A stretch of DNA of 64,000 bases from Gautieria morchelliformis (Eukaryota; Basidiomycota; Agaricomycetes; Gomphales; Gomphaceae). Position numbers and translations under genes: made by a program. Below are positions 44,338 to 54,013 of this stretch, piece after piece (the stretch's first letter is position 1; every line of letters starts with the position of its first letter). Location: assembly GCA_015179125.1 (NCBI GenBank), contig WHVA01000286.1:1-64000 (forward strand), written 5' to 3'. The notes under the pieces are model-generated. The model was not told the DNA's origin and did not search any database. It saw only the letters and a program-made list of their open reading frames with translations.

Positions 44338-44653
44338 TGTCAGGGTTCAAGCATTTCCTTCCACAAGTTTCTATTTCCTTCCATGAGTTTCCATTACCTT
44401 CCATCAGTTTCCATAACTTTCCATAACCTTCCGTCACCTTCCATCACACTCCATCACATGTCACATTCCGTCACCTTCCGTAACCTTCTACAAGTTTCCG
44501 TCTCCCCTATTATGTAAGCCTTGCCAGCGCTATAAGACTGTAGCCTGTGTGGTGGCGTTTCCTCAGCTTGATCTCTGAGGATACCCACTACACAGGCAAG
44601 TCCCCATGTATCTATCGTTGGTAGAGTTATAACCTGAGGATACCCACTACACA
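44338..44653 (+). repeat. 5' LTR of gypsy A
   Basis: This begins TGTCAGGGTTCA, identical in start to the 3' LTR at 63807. It contains many TTCCnTnA repeats (TTCCATCA, TTCCGTCA), then a duplicated GAGGATACCCACTACACA. The end at about 44653 is chosen because CA is followed by a plausible primer-binding region (GTTGGTCATTGTCC). Confidence 0.7.
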
Positions 44654-44792
44654 GTTGGTCATTGTCCTAGTATCGGCTCTTATCTCCTTGAGTATCTTTG
44701 GTTGTGACTTCATCATTAGTGTTGCCCTCACAGAAGATCAAGCTCATAAGACGACCCCACACACTTTTCTTAACCAGCCTTCATCTCAGCCT

Positions 44793-45899
44793 ATGGCAGA
44801 CCAACTCCCAGACGCATACTGGGACTCCCTGGGTGACCATGGGCCATTTCTTCGAGGCCTCCTTTCCAGCCAAGCACAGCAGCTGCAGCAACTTCAACTG
44901 CAGAATCAGGAACTGCACAGTCAGATTGTTAACATTCATGACCACTTAGCCAATGCTGCCGCCAACGCTGCTGTTGCTGCTGCTCAAGCCCTTGCGCCCT
45001 CAGTACCTCACAGTGTCCCTCCATCTACTCGCTCTATCAAAGCAGCGGAACCGGAGAAGTTCAATGGAGACCGTCCAGAGACTGAAGGGTTTATCAGGTC
45101 TATCAGATTGTCCATCGCCGTCCAGCCAGCATCCTTCCCAGATGAGCGCACAAAGATCCTATATGCTCTTTCCTTCATGACAGGAGGCTCTGCAGAGATA
45201 TGGGCACACAACGAGACACAGGCTGTCATTGATGGCACCTCCTCTATATCCACTCTGGAGGGGTTCATTAAACGTGTGGAGGAGGCCTTTGGTGACCCAG
45301 ATCGTGCCAGAACAGCTCGCACTAAACTGCATGACCTTAGGATGGCGTCAGGAATGTCAGCAGATGAATACACGGCTCAATTTGAGATCCTGGCAGGCAG
45401 GACAGGCTTTAATGATGAGGCACTCGAGGATGCCTATGCTCGTGGCCTTCCAGCAGGTATCCTTGATAAGATCCACGCCCAGCCCTTTCTTCCATCCAAC
45501 CTCAAAGCCTGGAAGGAAGCAGCCTGTCAGATTGACCACAATCATCACCGTCTGTTAGAGGTCAGGAAGGCACAGACACCTCATGTCCCTAATCGCCCTC
45601 CTCCTGCCCGACCACTCCACACTCCTGCTACAGCTCCTGTTGTCACAGCACCACCCAGTAATGTGACACCTATGGACATTGACTCATCCCGCTGCCGCAC
45701 CGAAACACAGACCTGCTACAACTGTAAGAGATCTGGTCACATTTCACCAGACTGTCCTGAACCTCGCAAGCCACGAATCCGCGCAAACCTCACGGAGGCG
45801 GACGTTGCAGCATTTGTCTCTAAATCTGTGGCAGCGGCGATGGAGGAACGCAAACAGAAGGTGGAAGCCCCTGTCCAAGATGAAGGAAAGGGTTTTTAG
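44793..45899 (+). CDS. Gypsy A Gag
   Basis: Start at the first ATG in the frame (44793), about 140 bp after the LTR; 368 residues. The N-terminal half has a Gln/Leu coiled coil (QQLQQLQLQNQELHSQI) and the centre has the retrotransposon Gag fold (GDRPETEGFIRSIRLS, ILYALSFMTGGSAEIWA, AEEYTAQFE-like). The C-terminus has one zinc knuckle, CYNCKRSGHISPDC. It forms the capsid and packages element RNA. The frame is intact. The stop at 45897-45899 is followed by about 230 bp closed in all frames before pol. Confidence 0.9.
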   Translation: MADQLPDAYWDSLGDHGPFLRGLLSSQAQQLQQLQLQNQELHSQIVNIHDHLANAAANAAVAAAQALAPSVPHSVPPSTRSIKAAEPEKFNGDRPETEGFIRSIRLSIAVQPASFPDERTKILYALSFMTGGSAEIWAHNETQAVIDGTSSISTLEGFIKRVEEAFGDPDRARTARTKLHDLRMASGMSADEYTAQFEILAGRTGFNDEALEDAYARGLPAGILDKIHAQPFLPSNLKAWKEAACQIDHNHHRLLEVRKAQTPHVPNRPPPARPLHTPATAPVVTAPPSNVTPMDIDSSRCRTETQTCYNCKRSGHISPDCPEPRKPRIRANLTEADVAAFVSKSVAAAMEERKQKVEAPVQDEGKGF

Positions 45900-46130
45900 G
45901 CCAGTCAGCGGTGAAAGACATGCCCCACTCGACGAATCGGTTTTCAGTTCTCGAAACATGTACAATAGGGATCACAGGCGATATGATGCATCCTTATCCT
46001 ATCCCTGATCGAACTGAAACCAAACCAGCCATGCCAAACCCAACCCATCGCTCCAGTTGCTAATGCAAACCTTCCAGTCCCTCTATATGTCCGTACTGCT
46101 GACCTCCGCCGATGCACCAAAGTACCTCTC

Positions 46131-48065
46131 ATGGTCCACTCCGTTGACACAGGGCATCCACTTGCAATTGACTCCCTCCTTGACAGTGGTGCTACAGCGA
46201 TGTTCATCGATGTGGAGTTTGTAAGGGAACACAGACTTCGGACCCATCCCCTACCCCGTGCCATCCCCGTCTACAATATTGATGGTACCCCAAATGAGGC
46301 TGGCTCAATCAAGGAAGAAGTTGACCTCATTTGCACCTTTGGGGATCATATGGAACGTGCCACATTCTCCGTCACGAGCCTTGGACGACTTGCCATCATT
46401 CTTGGTCACACATGGCTTGTTGAACACAACCCAGAAGTTGACTGGCGTACGGGAGATGTGAAGATGACACGCTGTCCCAAGTCATGTGGGGGCAGACCTG
46501 TTGTCAGAGGGCCCACAGTCGAAACTGTTCCAGAAGAGAATGTAGATCAAGAGGAGGTTCCCATACAGCACACCCGCTCCCTACTTGAGGAAGGAGACAG
46601 GACCTTTGTCATCTTTGTGAATGAGAGTCCTGAAATGATTGGCGCAGGCTGGACTGTCTCCCAACAGCTTGCTGAACGGGCCAGCAAGTCTGCACCAGTC
46701 AGATCCTTTGAGGACCTTGTCCCCAAACCATACCAGGAGTTCAAGGATGTGTTTTCTAAGGAGTCATTTGACCAACTGCCTCCTCGAAAGCCCTGGGACC
46801 ATGCAATTGAGCTCACTCCAGGTGCACAACCCTTCAGCACAAAGGTTTACCCAATGTCACCGGTTGAGCAAAGGGAACTGGATAACTTCCTTGAGGAGAA
46901 CCTGAAGAGCCATCGTATCCATCCTTCCAAGTCACCTATGGCATCTCCAGTCTTCTTTGTGAGGAAAAAGGACAGCAGTCTTAGATTTGTGCAAGACTAC
47001 CAGAAGCTCAATGATATAACAATCAAGAATGCCTATCCTTTGCCCCTTGTTCCAGACATCATGAATACGATTGCTGCTGGAAGGGCTAAATACTTCACAA
47101 AGCTTGACATTCGCTGGGGATATAATAATGTACGCATAAAAGAGGGAGATGAGTGGAAGGCAGCCTTTCGGACAAATAGGGGCCTGTATGAACCTCTAGT
47201 CATGTTCTTTGGACTCACAAACAGCCCAGCAACCTTCCAGACGATGATGAATGACATCTTCAAGAGTCTCATCGATGAAGGGGTTGTGGTGGTGTTCATG
47301 GACGACATTCTCATCTTCACAGAGTCGCTTGAAGAACATCATAGGATTGTACGACATGTCCTTGAAATCCTCCAGGCCAACAACCTGTACCTCAAACCTG
47401 AAAAATGCCTATTTGAGCAACTAGAGGTGGAGTATCTCGGCCTCATCCTCTCTCAAGGACAGGTTGCCATGGACCCAGTCAAGGTTGCAGGGGTGCGGGA
47501 CTGGCCAATACCACGTAACGTCACTGAAGTCAAATCATTCCTTGGTTTCATCAACTTCTACCGTAGATTTGTGGAAGACTTCTCACACATTGCAAAGCCC
47601 CTCAACCAGTTGACAAAACAGGATGCCCAATGGTCTTGGGATCCAAATGGCCCAGAGCAAATGTCCTTTGACAAGCTCAAACTCCTCATCACCTCAACAC
47701 CGATCCTTGTCCTCCCTGATCAAGACAAACATTTCCGTCTTGAAACAGATGCCTCAGCCTATGCCACAGGAGCAGTACTGTCCCAGCTATGTGATGATGG
47801 CAAATGGCGGCCTGTGGGGTTTGTCTCCAAAAGCCTCAATGATGCTGAATGCAACTATGCCATCCATGACAAGGAGCTTCTTTCTATGATTCGGGGATTA
47901 GAGGAATGGCGCCACATCTTAGAGGGAACGAAGCACAAGATTGAGATTCTCAATGACCATCAGAATCTCACCTACTTCTCCACTGCACAAAACCTGAACC
48001 ATCGTCAAGCACACTGGTCACTCTACCTCTCTCGCTTTGATTTTGAGCTGATCCATCGTCCTGGT
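46131..48065 (+). pseudogene. Gypsy A Pol, first part: protease, RT, RNase H (interrupted)
   Basis: The protease motif LLDSGATAMFID lies near 46170. RT follows from about 46900, with RFVQDYQKLND, FTKLDIRWGYNNVRI, MFFGLTNSPATFQTMMN and catalytic VFMDDILIF near 47300. RNase H has LETDASAYATGAVLSQ near 47740 and ends in FELIHRPG, where gypsy B begins. The ATG at 46131 is the first in the frame, but the true translation start or gag-pol fusion is unclear because stops separate it from gag. It continues at 61361. Confidence 0.88.
48061..48065. other. Target duplication of gypsy B, left copy (CTGGT)
   Basis: CTGGT precedes the LTR start TGTTACG here and recurs at the other junction (61349-61353 and 61361-61365). 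Joining the sides at this word restores the RNase H coding of gypsy A. Confidence 0.9.
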
Positions 48066-48759
48066 TGTTACGTATCGAGATTTCCACTAAGTCGGAACTG
48101 GAAAGGACGGCGGCTTCAACTTATAGGTTGTGCCCCCGATGAACTATCGTCCTAGGTATTTCGGAAATGAGCCGGAAGTCGGAAAGTACTGGACCAGAGG
48201 TTTGGTCGGAACTTGTGTCGGAGATGAGGCGGAGAGCGGAAGACGGAAAGCTGAGAGAGAGACTGAGATCTTGCTAGACTCGCTGTGCTAAAAACAGGAG
48301 ATGGAGCGAAGGAAATCAAGTATCGAAGGTGATTATCTGATTGCAGAATAACAGACATACATGAGGGGGTTTTTATACAAAGCGCAGAGCAACAAGTAAT
48401 GGCGTTGTACTAAGCAATTTCCGGAGGAAGCGGAAGTCGAGTACAATGTGTGGGAACTAAACTAATTGGGAACAATGGGACTACAAGGGGGGTTCAGGGT
48501 AAGGTAGAACAATGGCAAAGAACAAGGGGTCGGGAAAACATATCTGACAACGAACTACAAGGGTGACCGGACTTAGGGTCTTGATGAACGGTGAGGTGGG
48601 TCCGGTGGGTACGAGTAATAGAGTCGAAAGAACAAGGGAAATATACAAGGGGCGCAATGTCGGAAATGTCGGCGGGGCGGAATGTTTTGCAGAAGTATCG
48701 GAGGGGCGGAATGTGTGGCGGAACTGAGGGTCGGAAATCGGAAATGAGCGGTCGTAACA
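48066..48759 (-). repeat. 3' LTR of gypsy B (694 bp)
   Basis: It has TGTTACG ends in both directions (TG...CA). It appears identical to 60655-61348. I count 15 CGGAA words (14 in the plus orientation, one inverted), far above the one or two expected by chance for a pentamer in this length. Confidence 0.93.
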
Positions 48760-48772
48760 GTATCTCCCTTCT
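48760..48772 (-). promoter_or_regulatory. Polypurine tract of gypsy B
   Basis: On the minus strand the sequence before the 3' LTR reads AGAAGGGAGATAC. It is the expected purine-rich plus-strand primer next to the LTR in this orientation and supports the assigned direction. Confidence 0.65.
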
Positions 48773-48881
48773 AAGGTCGAGCCCCGCGAGACCACAAGTC
48801 GGAATCACGTGACCTGTGAACAAACGCGTCGGAGTTCGAAAGATAGGCGGGAAACAAGACGCGTCTTCTGTTTATTCCATC

Positions 48882-50108
48882 ATGAGCACTCCAGTCGACT
48901 TCTCAAAAATGACCAGTGCTGAGATGAAAGAACACTTTGCTGACATGCTCGCGCAAAAGGAGTTGGCCGAAAAACGCGAGGCCGAGGAAGCGGCACGGAA
49001 GGAGAAGGAGCGTCTGGAGGAGGAGCGCAAAGAGAAAGAGCGCAAGGAACAGGAGCGTCGGGAACAGGAGCGGAAAGAGAAGGAGGAGCGTGACCGTAAG
49101 CGTCGCGAGGAGGAATCGCGCGTCCGTGAAGAACAGCGGAAACGGGACGCGGTCAAAAAGGCTGCGGAAACGAAAGCCACGGCGGAGGAGACGGAACAAT
49201 TCCGGGTGAGTCGGAAAGGTTCTGAATTTGTCCCGAGACTGACTAAAAAAACTTGGCAGAAGATAATCGTCGAATCCGATTCCGAACCGGAATCGGAAGA
49301 TACCGCGGGAAACACGCCATCCCCTGAGGGGAAGGGGAAGCAACAGGAAGTAATTCCTGTGCTGAACCTTGTGGCGGATCGGAAAAGGAGGGCGGACGAG
49401 TTTCAACAGGCCAGGAAGAACAAGATGGCCCGCATTGTCGACCTCCGGGAGTTGGGGCCGGAGAATCCCGCGACCCGGAAACGGAAGACAAGGGACGGGG
49501 AAGAAGAAAAGGCGCCCTGCGACACATGCGAGGTGAAGGGGCTCGAGTGTAATTGGTCGGAAAATCCGCGGGAAACCGCCTGCGATCGATGCCGTGACAA
49601 GAAGAGGCGGTGCGTCGTGGACGGTTGTTCCGCGAGGGTGGAGTGGAAGAGGCGGAGAGTCGAGACCGAGGGGCCAGAAACCCCCAAGTTGAAACCAAGG
49701 TCGAGCGGAAAGAAGTCGGTGGAAAGGGTTCCGGCGACCGGGAAGGCGGACACCCTGCTCGATATCGCAGAGTCTCTGAGGGGTATCCGGAAATCCCAGC
49801 GCGGGATCCGGCATACGCTCGAGGAGATGTCTATAGTTCAACAGCAGCAGCTGTTGAGCTTCCAGAACCAGATGACAGTTTTGTCGACGGTTGTGGAACA
49901 GATCAAGAGGGAGTTCCAGTGGCGGAACAATATGCTCCGGGAACGAATGGAGTGGAGGGTGCAGGAGGGGGATGGTGTGGAAGCGGGTCCGAGTCAGGTG
50001 GTGGATACGGGGGTGGAGACGGAGTTGGTGAACTTGCCAATGGGGCATGCGGAAGAGGGTGCGGAAGCGGAGAACGAGGAGGAGGCGGAAACGATGAGGG
50101 AGGAGTAG
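48882..50108 (+). CDS. Coiled-coil protein with Zn2Cys6 cluster, antisense ORF of gypsy B
   Basis: This 408-residue intact ORF lies on the strand opposite to gag-pol, starting 122 bp from the LTR. I chose the ATG at 48882; the frame opens slightly upstream without another ATG. Residues ~20-110 are an extremely charged Glu/Lys/Arg coiled coil. Residues 213-244 hold six cysteines spaced CX2CX6CX10CX2CX6C, the second half being CDRCRDKKRRC, the classic fungal Zn2Cys6 DNA-binding cluster. Residues ~290-350 form a second helical part (LLDIAESLRGIRKSQRGI) that could dimerise. The acidic C-terminus could activate. Zn2Cys6 proteins are fungal transcription factors that bind CGG triplets; its role here is inferred. 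It converges on the pol end with ~130 bp between. Confidence 0.8.
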   Translation: MSTPVDFSKMTSAEMKEHFADMLAQKELAEKREAEEAARKEKERLEEERKEKERKEQERREQERKEKEERDRKRREEESRVREEQRKRDAVKKAAETKATAEETEQFRVSRKGSEFVPRLTKKTWQKIIVESDSEPESEDTAGNTPSPEGKGKQQEVIPVLNLVADRKRRADEFQQARKNKMARIVDLRELGPENPATRKRKTRDGEEEKAPCDTCEVKGLECNWSENPRETACDRCRDKKRRCVVDGCSARVEWKRRRVETEGPETPKLKPRSSGKKSVERVPATGKADTLLDIAESLRGIRKSQRGIRHTLEEMSIVQQQQLLSFQNQMTVLSTVVEQIKREFQWRNNMLRERMEWRVQEGDGVEAGPSQVVDTGVETELVNLPMGHAEEGAEAENEEEAETMREE

Positions 50109-50238
50109 GGTGTCGAGGTGGCTTGTAGATAATTTCTTGAAGTTTCGGAATTAGTGTAGCAGAATAGTAGTCGGAATTGAATAACGGCTTGAAAACTTGT
50201 AAGAAAGCAATGGGTGTTGGAAATGATGTCGGAATTGA

Positions 50239-50583
50239 CTAGGGCGCGGAAATGGGGCCAGGCTTATCAGGATAGGACTTGTGGAAATCAGAGACGAGGT
50301 CAGAGGCGTGATCGAGTTCTGTGGCGGAAATCCAGGAAGTCTCTTCGTCGGTGTTTTCATAGCCTGCCCACTTGACTAGGTACTGGAGTTGGCAGCGGTA
50401 TCTTCTGTCGAGCTTGGAGCTGAGAATTTCCGAGATCTCATATTCCGGTTCTCCGTCGATAACGACTGGCGGAGGCGGAGGTTGTTCTCGATTCGGAATT
50501 GTGTTCGGAACTGCTGGCTCAAGCATAGAGACATGGAATACCGGATGTACTGCGCGCATATTGTCAGGAAGTCTGAGGGTGAA
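50239..50583 (-). pseudogene. Gypsy B Pol, last part: chromodomain (after a 1-nt frameshift)
   Basis: This follows the integrase C-terminal part but in another frame: the T4 run near 50583 has one base too many. It encodes FTLRLPDNMRAVHPVFHVSM, a Pro-rich spacer and the chromodomain EYEISEILSSKLDRRYRC then LQYLVKWAGYENTDEETSW. Chromodomains at the integrase C-terminus direct integration to marked chromatin. The frameshift may be a real mutation or a base-calling error in a homopolymer. Confidence 0.85.
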
Positions 50584-53506
50584 AAGAACGACTGCCGGCC
50601 TTAGCGATGATCTCGTAAGGACCAAGGTATTTCTCAGAGAGCTTCTTCGAGGGGCGAGTGGTGCGGAAGTTTTCCGCTTTGACAAAGGCTTTGTCGCCAA
50701 TCTCGAATGCCGGGTGCGGAAGTCGTTTCCGATCGGCGGAAGTTTGGTATCTCTTCTGGGCAGCTGTAATGTTCTCTCGGAGGTGCTGGTGAAGGTCGTC
50801 GAGTTCCACAACGAAATCTCGGGCTCTTGCAGAGGCGAGGTCGCGTTCAGGGTGGATGGCCAGATTCGGGTGGTAGCCCTTGTTGGCGTAAAAGGGTGAA
50901 ATTCCGGTGGTAGCGGAAGGCGCATTGTTGTAGGCAAATTCCGCGAGTGGAAGAAGGTCGGACCAATTGCTATGTTGGTAGTTGCAATAGACGCGGAGAT
51001 ACTGCTCGAGGGTCTGATTAGTACGTTCCGTTTGTCCGTCTCCTTCGGGGTGATAACCGGAAGTGAAGTGGAGCTTCATGTCGAGAGCCTTTCCGAGGGT
51101 GCGGAAAAAGGACGACACGAATTCGGATCCACGGTCGGAAGTGACATGGGAAGGTATTCCGTGCTTGGAAAAGACGTGGAGCACGAAGAGCTGTGCGAGC
51201 TGGGCGGAAGTTATGGTGTCATAGGTCGGAATAAAGATGGACTGCTTTGTAAGGCGGTCAACGATCACTAGAATGGTATCATAGCCGGATGACTTAGGAA
51301 GTTTCTCAATGAAATCCATGGATATCGAATTCCACGGTTGTTCCGGGATCGGAAGTTGCTTTAGGAGGCCGTAGGGTTTGTGACGTTGAGGCTTGGCTCG
51401 CATACAGGTGGTGCATGACTTGCAGTAGTCTTGGACCATCGTGCGGAGGAGAGGCCAAGTGTAGGTACGTCGGATTATGTCAAGGGTTTTGTTCTGGCCT
51501 TGGTGTCCTGAGAGCAGATGATCGTGGCTTTGCTGGAGTACGCGAAGTCGTAGATCGTTTGTGTCTGGAACATAAATCCGGGACTTGTACCGGAGAAATC
51601 CGTCGGAATCGAGGGACCATCCAGGACTGGTGGGGTCATCGAGGTGGGTTGCGGAGGTGGGGTCGGAACGGAGTGCGGAACGGATGTCGGAATGGAGAGA
51701 CTCGGTGTCCATAATAATTGAGGCGCGGAGTAGCGGGAACTGCAATGCTGTGGCACGCAGGGACGATGCCAGTTGCTCAGTGGAGAATACTGGGCGGAAA
51801 TTGTGCGGATTAACGCTGGCATAGTCGCTACTTCCCTCTTTTGGGTAGACGTCCCAACGTCTAGTGAGTGCGTCGGGTTTTGCTCCGAGCTTTCCGGGGC
51901 GGAAGCGGATTACCATGTTGAACTGTGAGAGATATTCAGACCAGCGGACTTGACGGCGAGTCAAAATCTTAGTGGTTGCAAAATACTCAAGGTTCTTATG
52001 ATCCGTTACAATGTCGATCGGATAAGTTGGACCTTCGAGGTAGTGTCTCCAAATTTTGAAGGCTTCGAAAATCGCGAGTAGTTCCTTATCGTGGACGTCG
52101 TAGTTCAGTTCCGGGGCGGAAAAGGTGTGGGAATGAAAGGCGATCGGATGAATTTCTCCATCGTCGGGGGAAATGATGGAAAGAATGGCGGCTAGCGCGT
52201 AGTCGGAAGCGTCGGTTTCGAGTACAAGGTGGGTATCAGGAATCCAGAAACCGAGTATGGGAGCCGTGGTGAAGGCCGATTTGAGAGCTTCAAATGCGGA
52301 ACGGCATTCCGGAGTGAAATTCCATGGGGCACCCTTCCTGGTGAGACGCGTGAGCGGAACAGTAATGTCGGAAAAATTATAAATGAAACGCCGGTAAAAA
52401 TTGGCGAAGCCAAGGAAAGACTGCACATCCTTAACACGTCGGGGTTCCGGCCATTCTTGAATTGCCTTGACCTTGTCTTCTGCCATGGTAAGACCTGTTG
52501 GAGAGAGGATGTAGCCGAGGTATTCGACCGTGTCGCGGTGCCATTCGCATTTCTCTGCTTTTGCGTAGAGATGGTGTTTGCGGAGACGGCGGAGTACTTC
52601 GCGGACATGTTCCTGATGTTTTTCCGGTGTGTCGGAATAGATGAGGATGTCGTCAATGTAGACTAGGACGCATACGTCGAGGAGGTCGGAAAATACGTCG
52701 TTCATGAATCGCTGAAAAGCGGCGGGAGCATTGGTTAGACCAAAAGGCATGACAGTCCACTCAAAAGCACCGTAGCGGGTGCGGAAGGTGGTTTTGCACT
52801 CGTCACCTTCCCGGATGCGGACAAGGTGATAAGCGTGCCGGAGGTCAGTTTTGGTGTAGATCTTCGCCCTGCGGGGGGTGTCGAGTAAGTCGGAAATGCG
52901 CGGAAGCGGATATTTGTCCTTTTTAGTGAGGGCATTGAGTCCGCGGAAATCGTCGCAGAGGCGGAGAGATCCATCCTTCTTCTTAACGAAAAGGACCGGA
53001 GCGCCGTGCGGAGACAGCGAAGGGCGGATAAAGCCCATGTTGAGATGTTCATCGACGAACTCACGGAGAGTTAGGAGTTCACTTTGCGAAAGAGAGTAGA
53101 TCGGTCCAAGGGGCGGAGATGCTCCTTCTTCCAAATCTATCTTCAAGTCGTAAGGTCGATGTTCAGCAGGTTTGTCGGCTTTGGCCTTATTGAACACGTC
53201 CGGGAAGTCACGATATTCTTCCGGAACTGAGCTCATGTCGACCGGAGCGGAAGTCGAGGCGGAACGAGCCTTGACTGAAGCCGAGTCGGAGAGGTGAAGC
53301 TGGAAAACGGTCGTATCATCTTGCCGTTGCAATACGCGGAAAGCGGTGGCGGAAACGAGCGCAATTCGAGGAGCTTCGAGGGGCGGAGGTGCTAAAGCGG
53401 GACCGGAGTGCGGAACTGAATCCACAAGCGGAGTTGCAGAAGAGGCCTGAGCCATCTTTGCGGAAGACGTCGGAATAGACGGAAGCTGATCCGGGGTACG
53501 GAACTG
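50584..53506 (-). pseudogene. Gypsy B Pol, middle part: RT, RNase H, integrase
   Basis: Minus strand. After the copia target site, a spacer leads to RT with LFVKKKDGSLRLCDDFRGLN, TDLRHAYHLVRIREGDE, MPFGLTNAPAAFQ and catalytic VYIDDILIYSD near 52640. RNase H starts LVLETDASDYALAAIL and ends in the GAKPDALTRR block. Integrase has the HHCC finger (GHQGQNKTLD... CKSCTTCMRAK) and the DDE core (SMDFIEKLPKS, VTSDRGSEFVSS, YHPEGDGQTERTNQTLEQYL). The frame is open across this part and ends at the T4 frameshift. The N-terminal protease part is at 58762-59193. Confidence 0.9.
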
Positions 53507-53511
53507 TATTT
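53507..53511. other. Target duplication of copia C, left copy (TATTT)
   Basis: TATTT precedes the LTR start TGTTGGG and is repeated at 58757-58761 after the right LTR end. Joining the flanks at this word restores the gypsy B pol frame. Confidence 0.93.
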
Positions 53512-53999
53512 TGTTGGGTGCATTTATGCTCCTGCACCAAAATCAAGCATAATATATTCAATTTATTGTGTGGTGTTTCAATATTTTCTCATACTGTTCT
53601 TGTACCATGCATCCATTTCTCTGCTTATTTTCGAAATTTTCCAGTCACTCTCTATCTCTCCATTTCATTCTGTTATTTCTACTTTCACAGGCGGCTGCAC
53701 CCAGCGGAGTTTGAAATGACTTCGACGCGCGAGCCCTTGGGCGCTAAAGGGCCGGGTGCAAGTATATGCCTTCTGAGACAGGATTACACTCCTCTCTCAG
53801 TGACAATAAATTCACTGAGAGAGGCGAGTAGTATTCTTCATATTTACATAGCATGTTGACTGAAAATCATGTAGTATATTTGATTCTAGGTATTGTATTA
53901 ATACATCAGTGACAATAAATTCACTGAGAGAGTATATTTGATTCTAGCTTTCTAAGAACTCTACCGAACCTTCCCTGCCATAGCCCCTAGTTGCCTACA
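53512..53999 (+). repeat. 5' LTR of copia C
   Basis: 488 bp, TGTTGGGTGC to TTGCCTACA. It contains two copies of CAGTGACAATAAATTCACTGAGAGAG-type text (near 53798 and 53908), an inverted-repeat word CAGTGA/TCACTG that could form a hairpin in the transcript. Its partner at 58269-58756 appears identical. Confidence 0.93.
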
Positions 54000-54000
54000 A

Positions 54001-54013
54001 GGGTTATGGGCCC
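54001..54013 (+). promoter_or_regulatory. Copia C primer-binding site (initiator tRNA-Met, internal)
   Basis: GGGTTATGGGCCC begins two bases after the LTR. Its complement GGGCCCATAACCC contains the CAU anticodon with its loop and stem as known for eukaryotic initiator tRNA-Met. This is the half-tRNA priming mode known from Drosophila copia. The identification rests on the recalled tRNA anticodon arm and not on a database search. Confidence 0.75.

Noticed and set aside
48903..50048. Minus-strand open frame of 381 codons opposite to the Zn2Cys6 ORF
   Set aside because: In gypsy B orientation it would follow pol, but it reads as Leu/Pro/Phe-rich low complexity, the expected complement of the Glu/Lys/Arg coiled coil. 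The plus frame has the Cys array and an ATG near the LTR.
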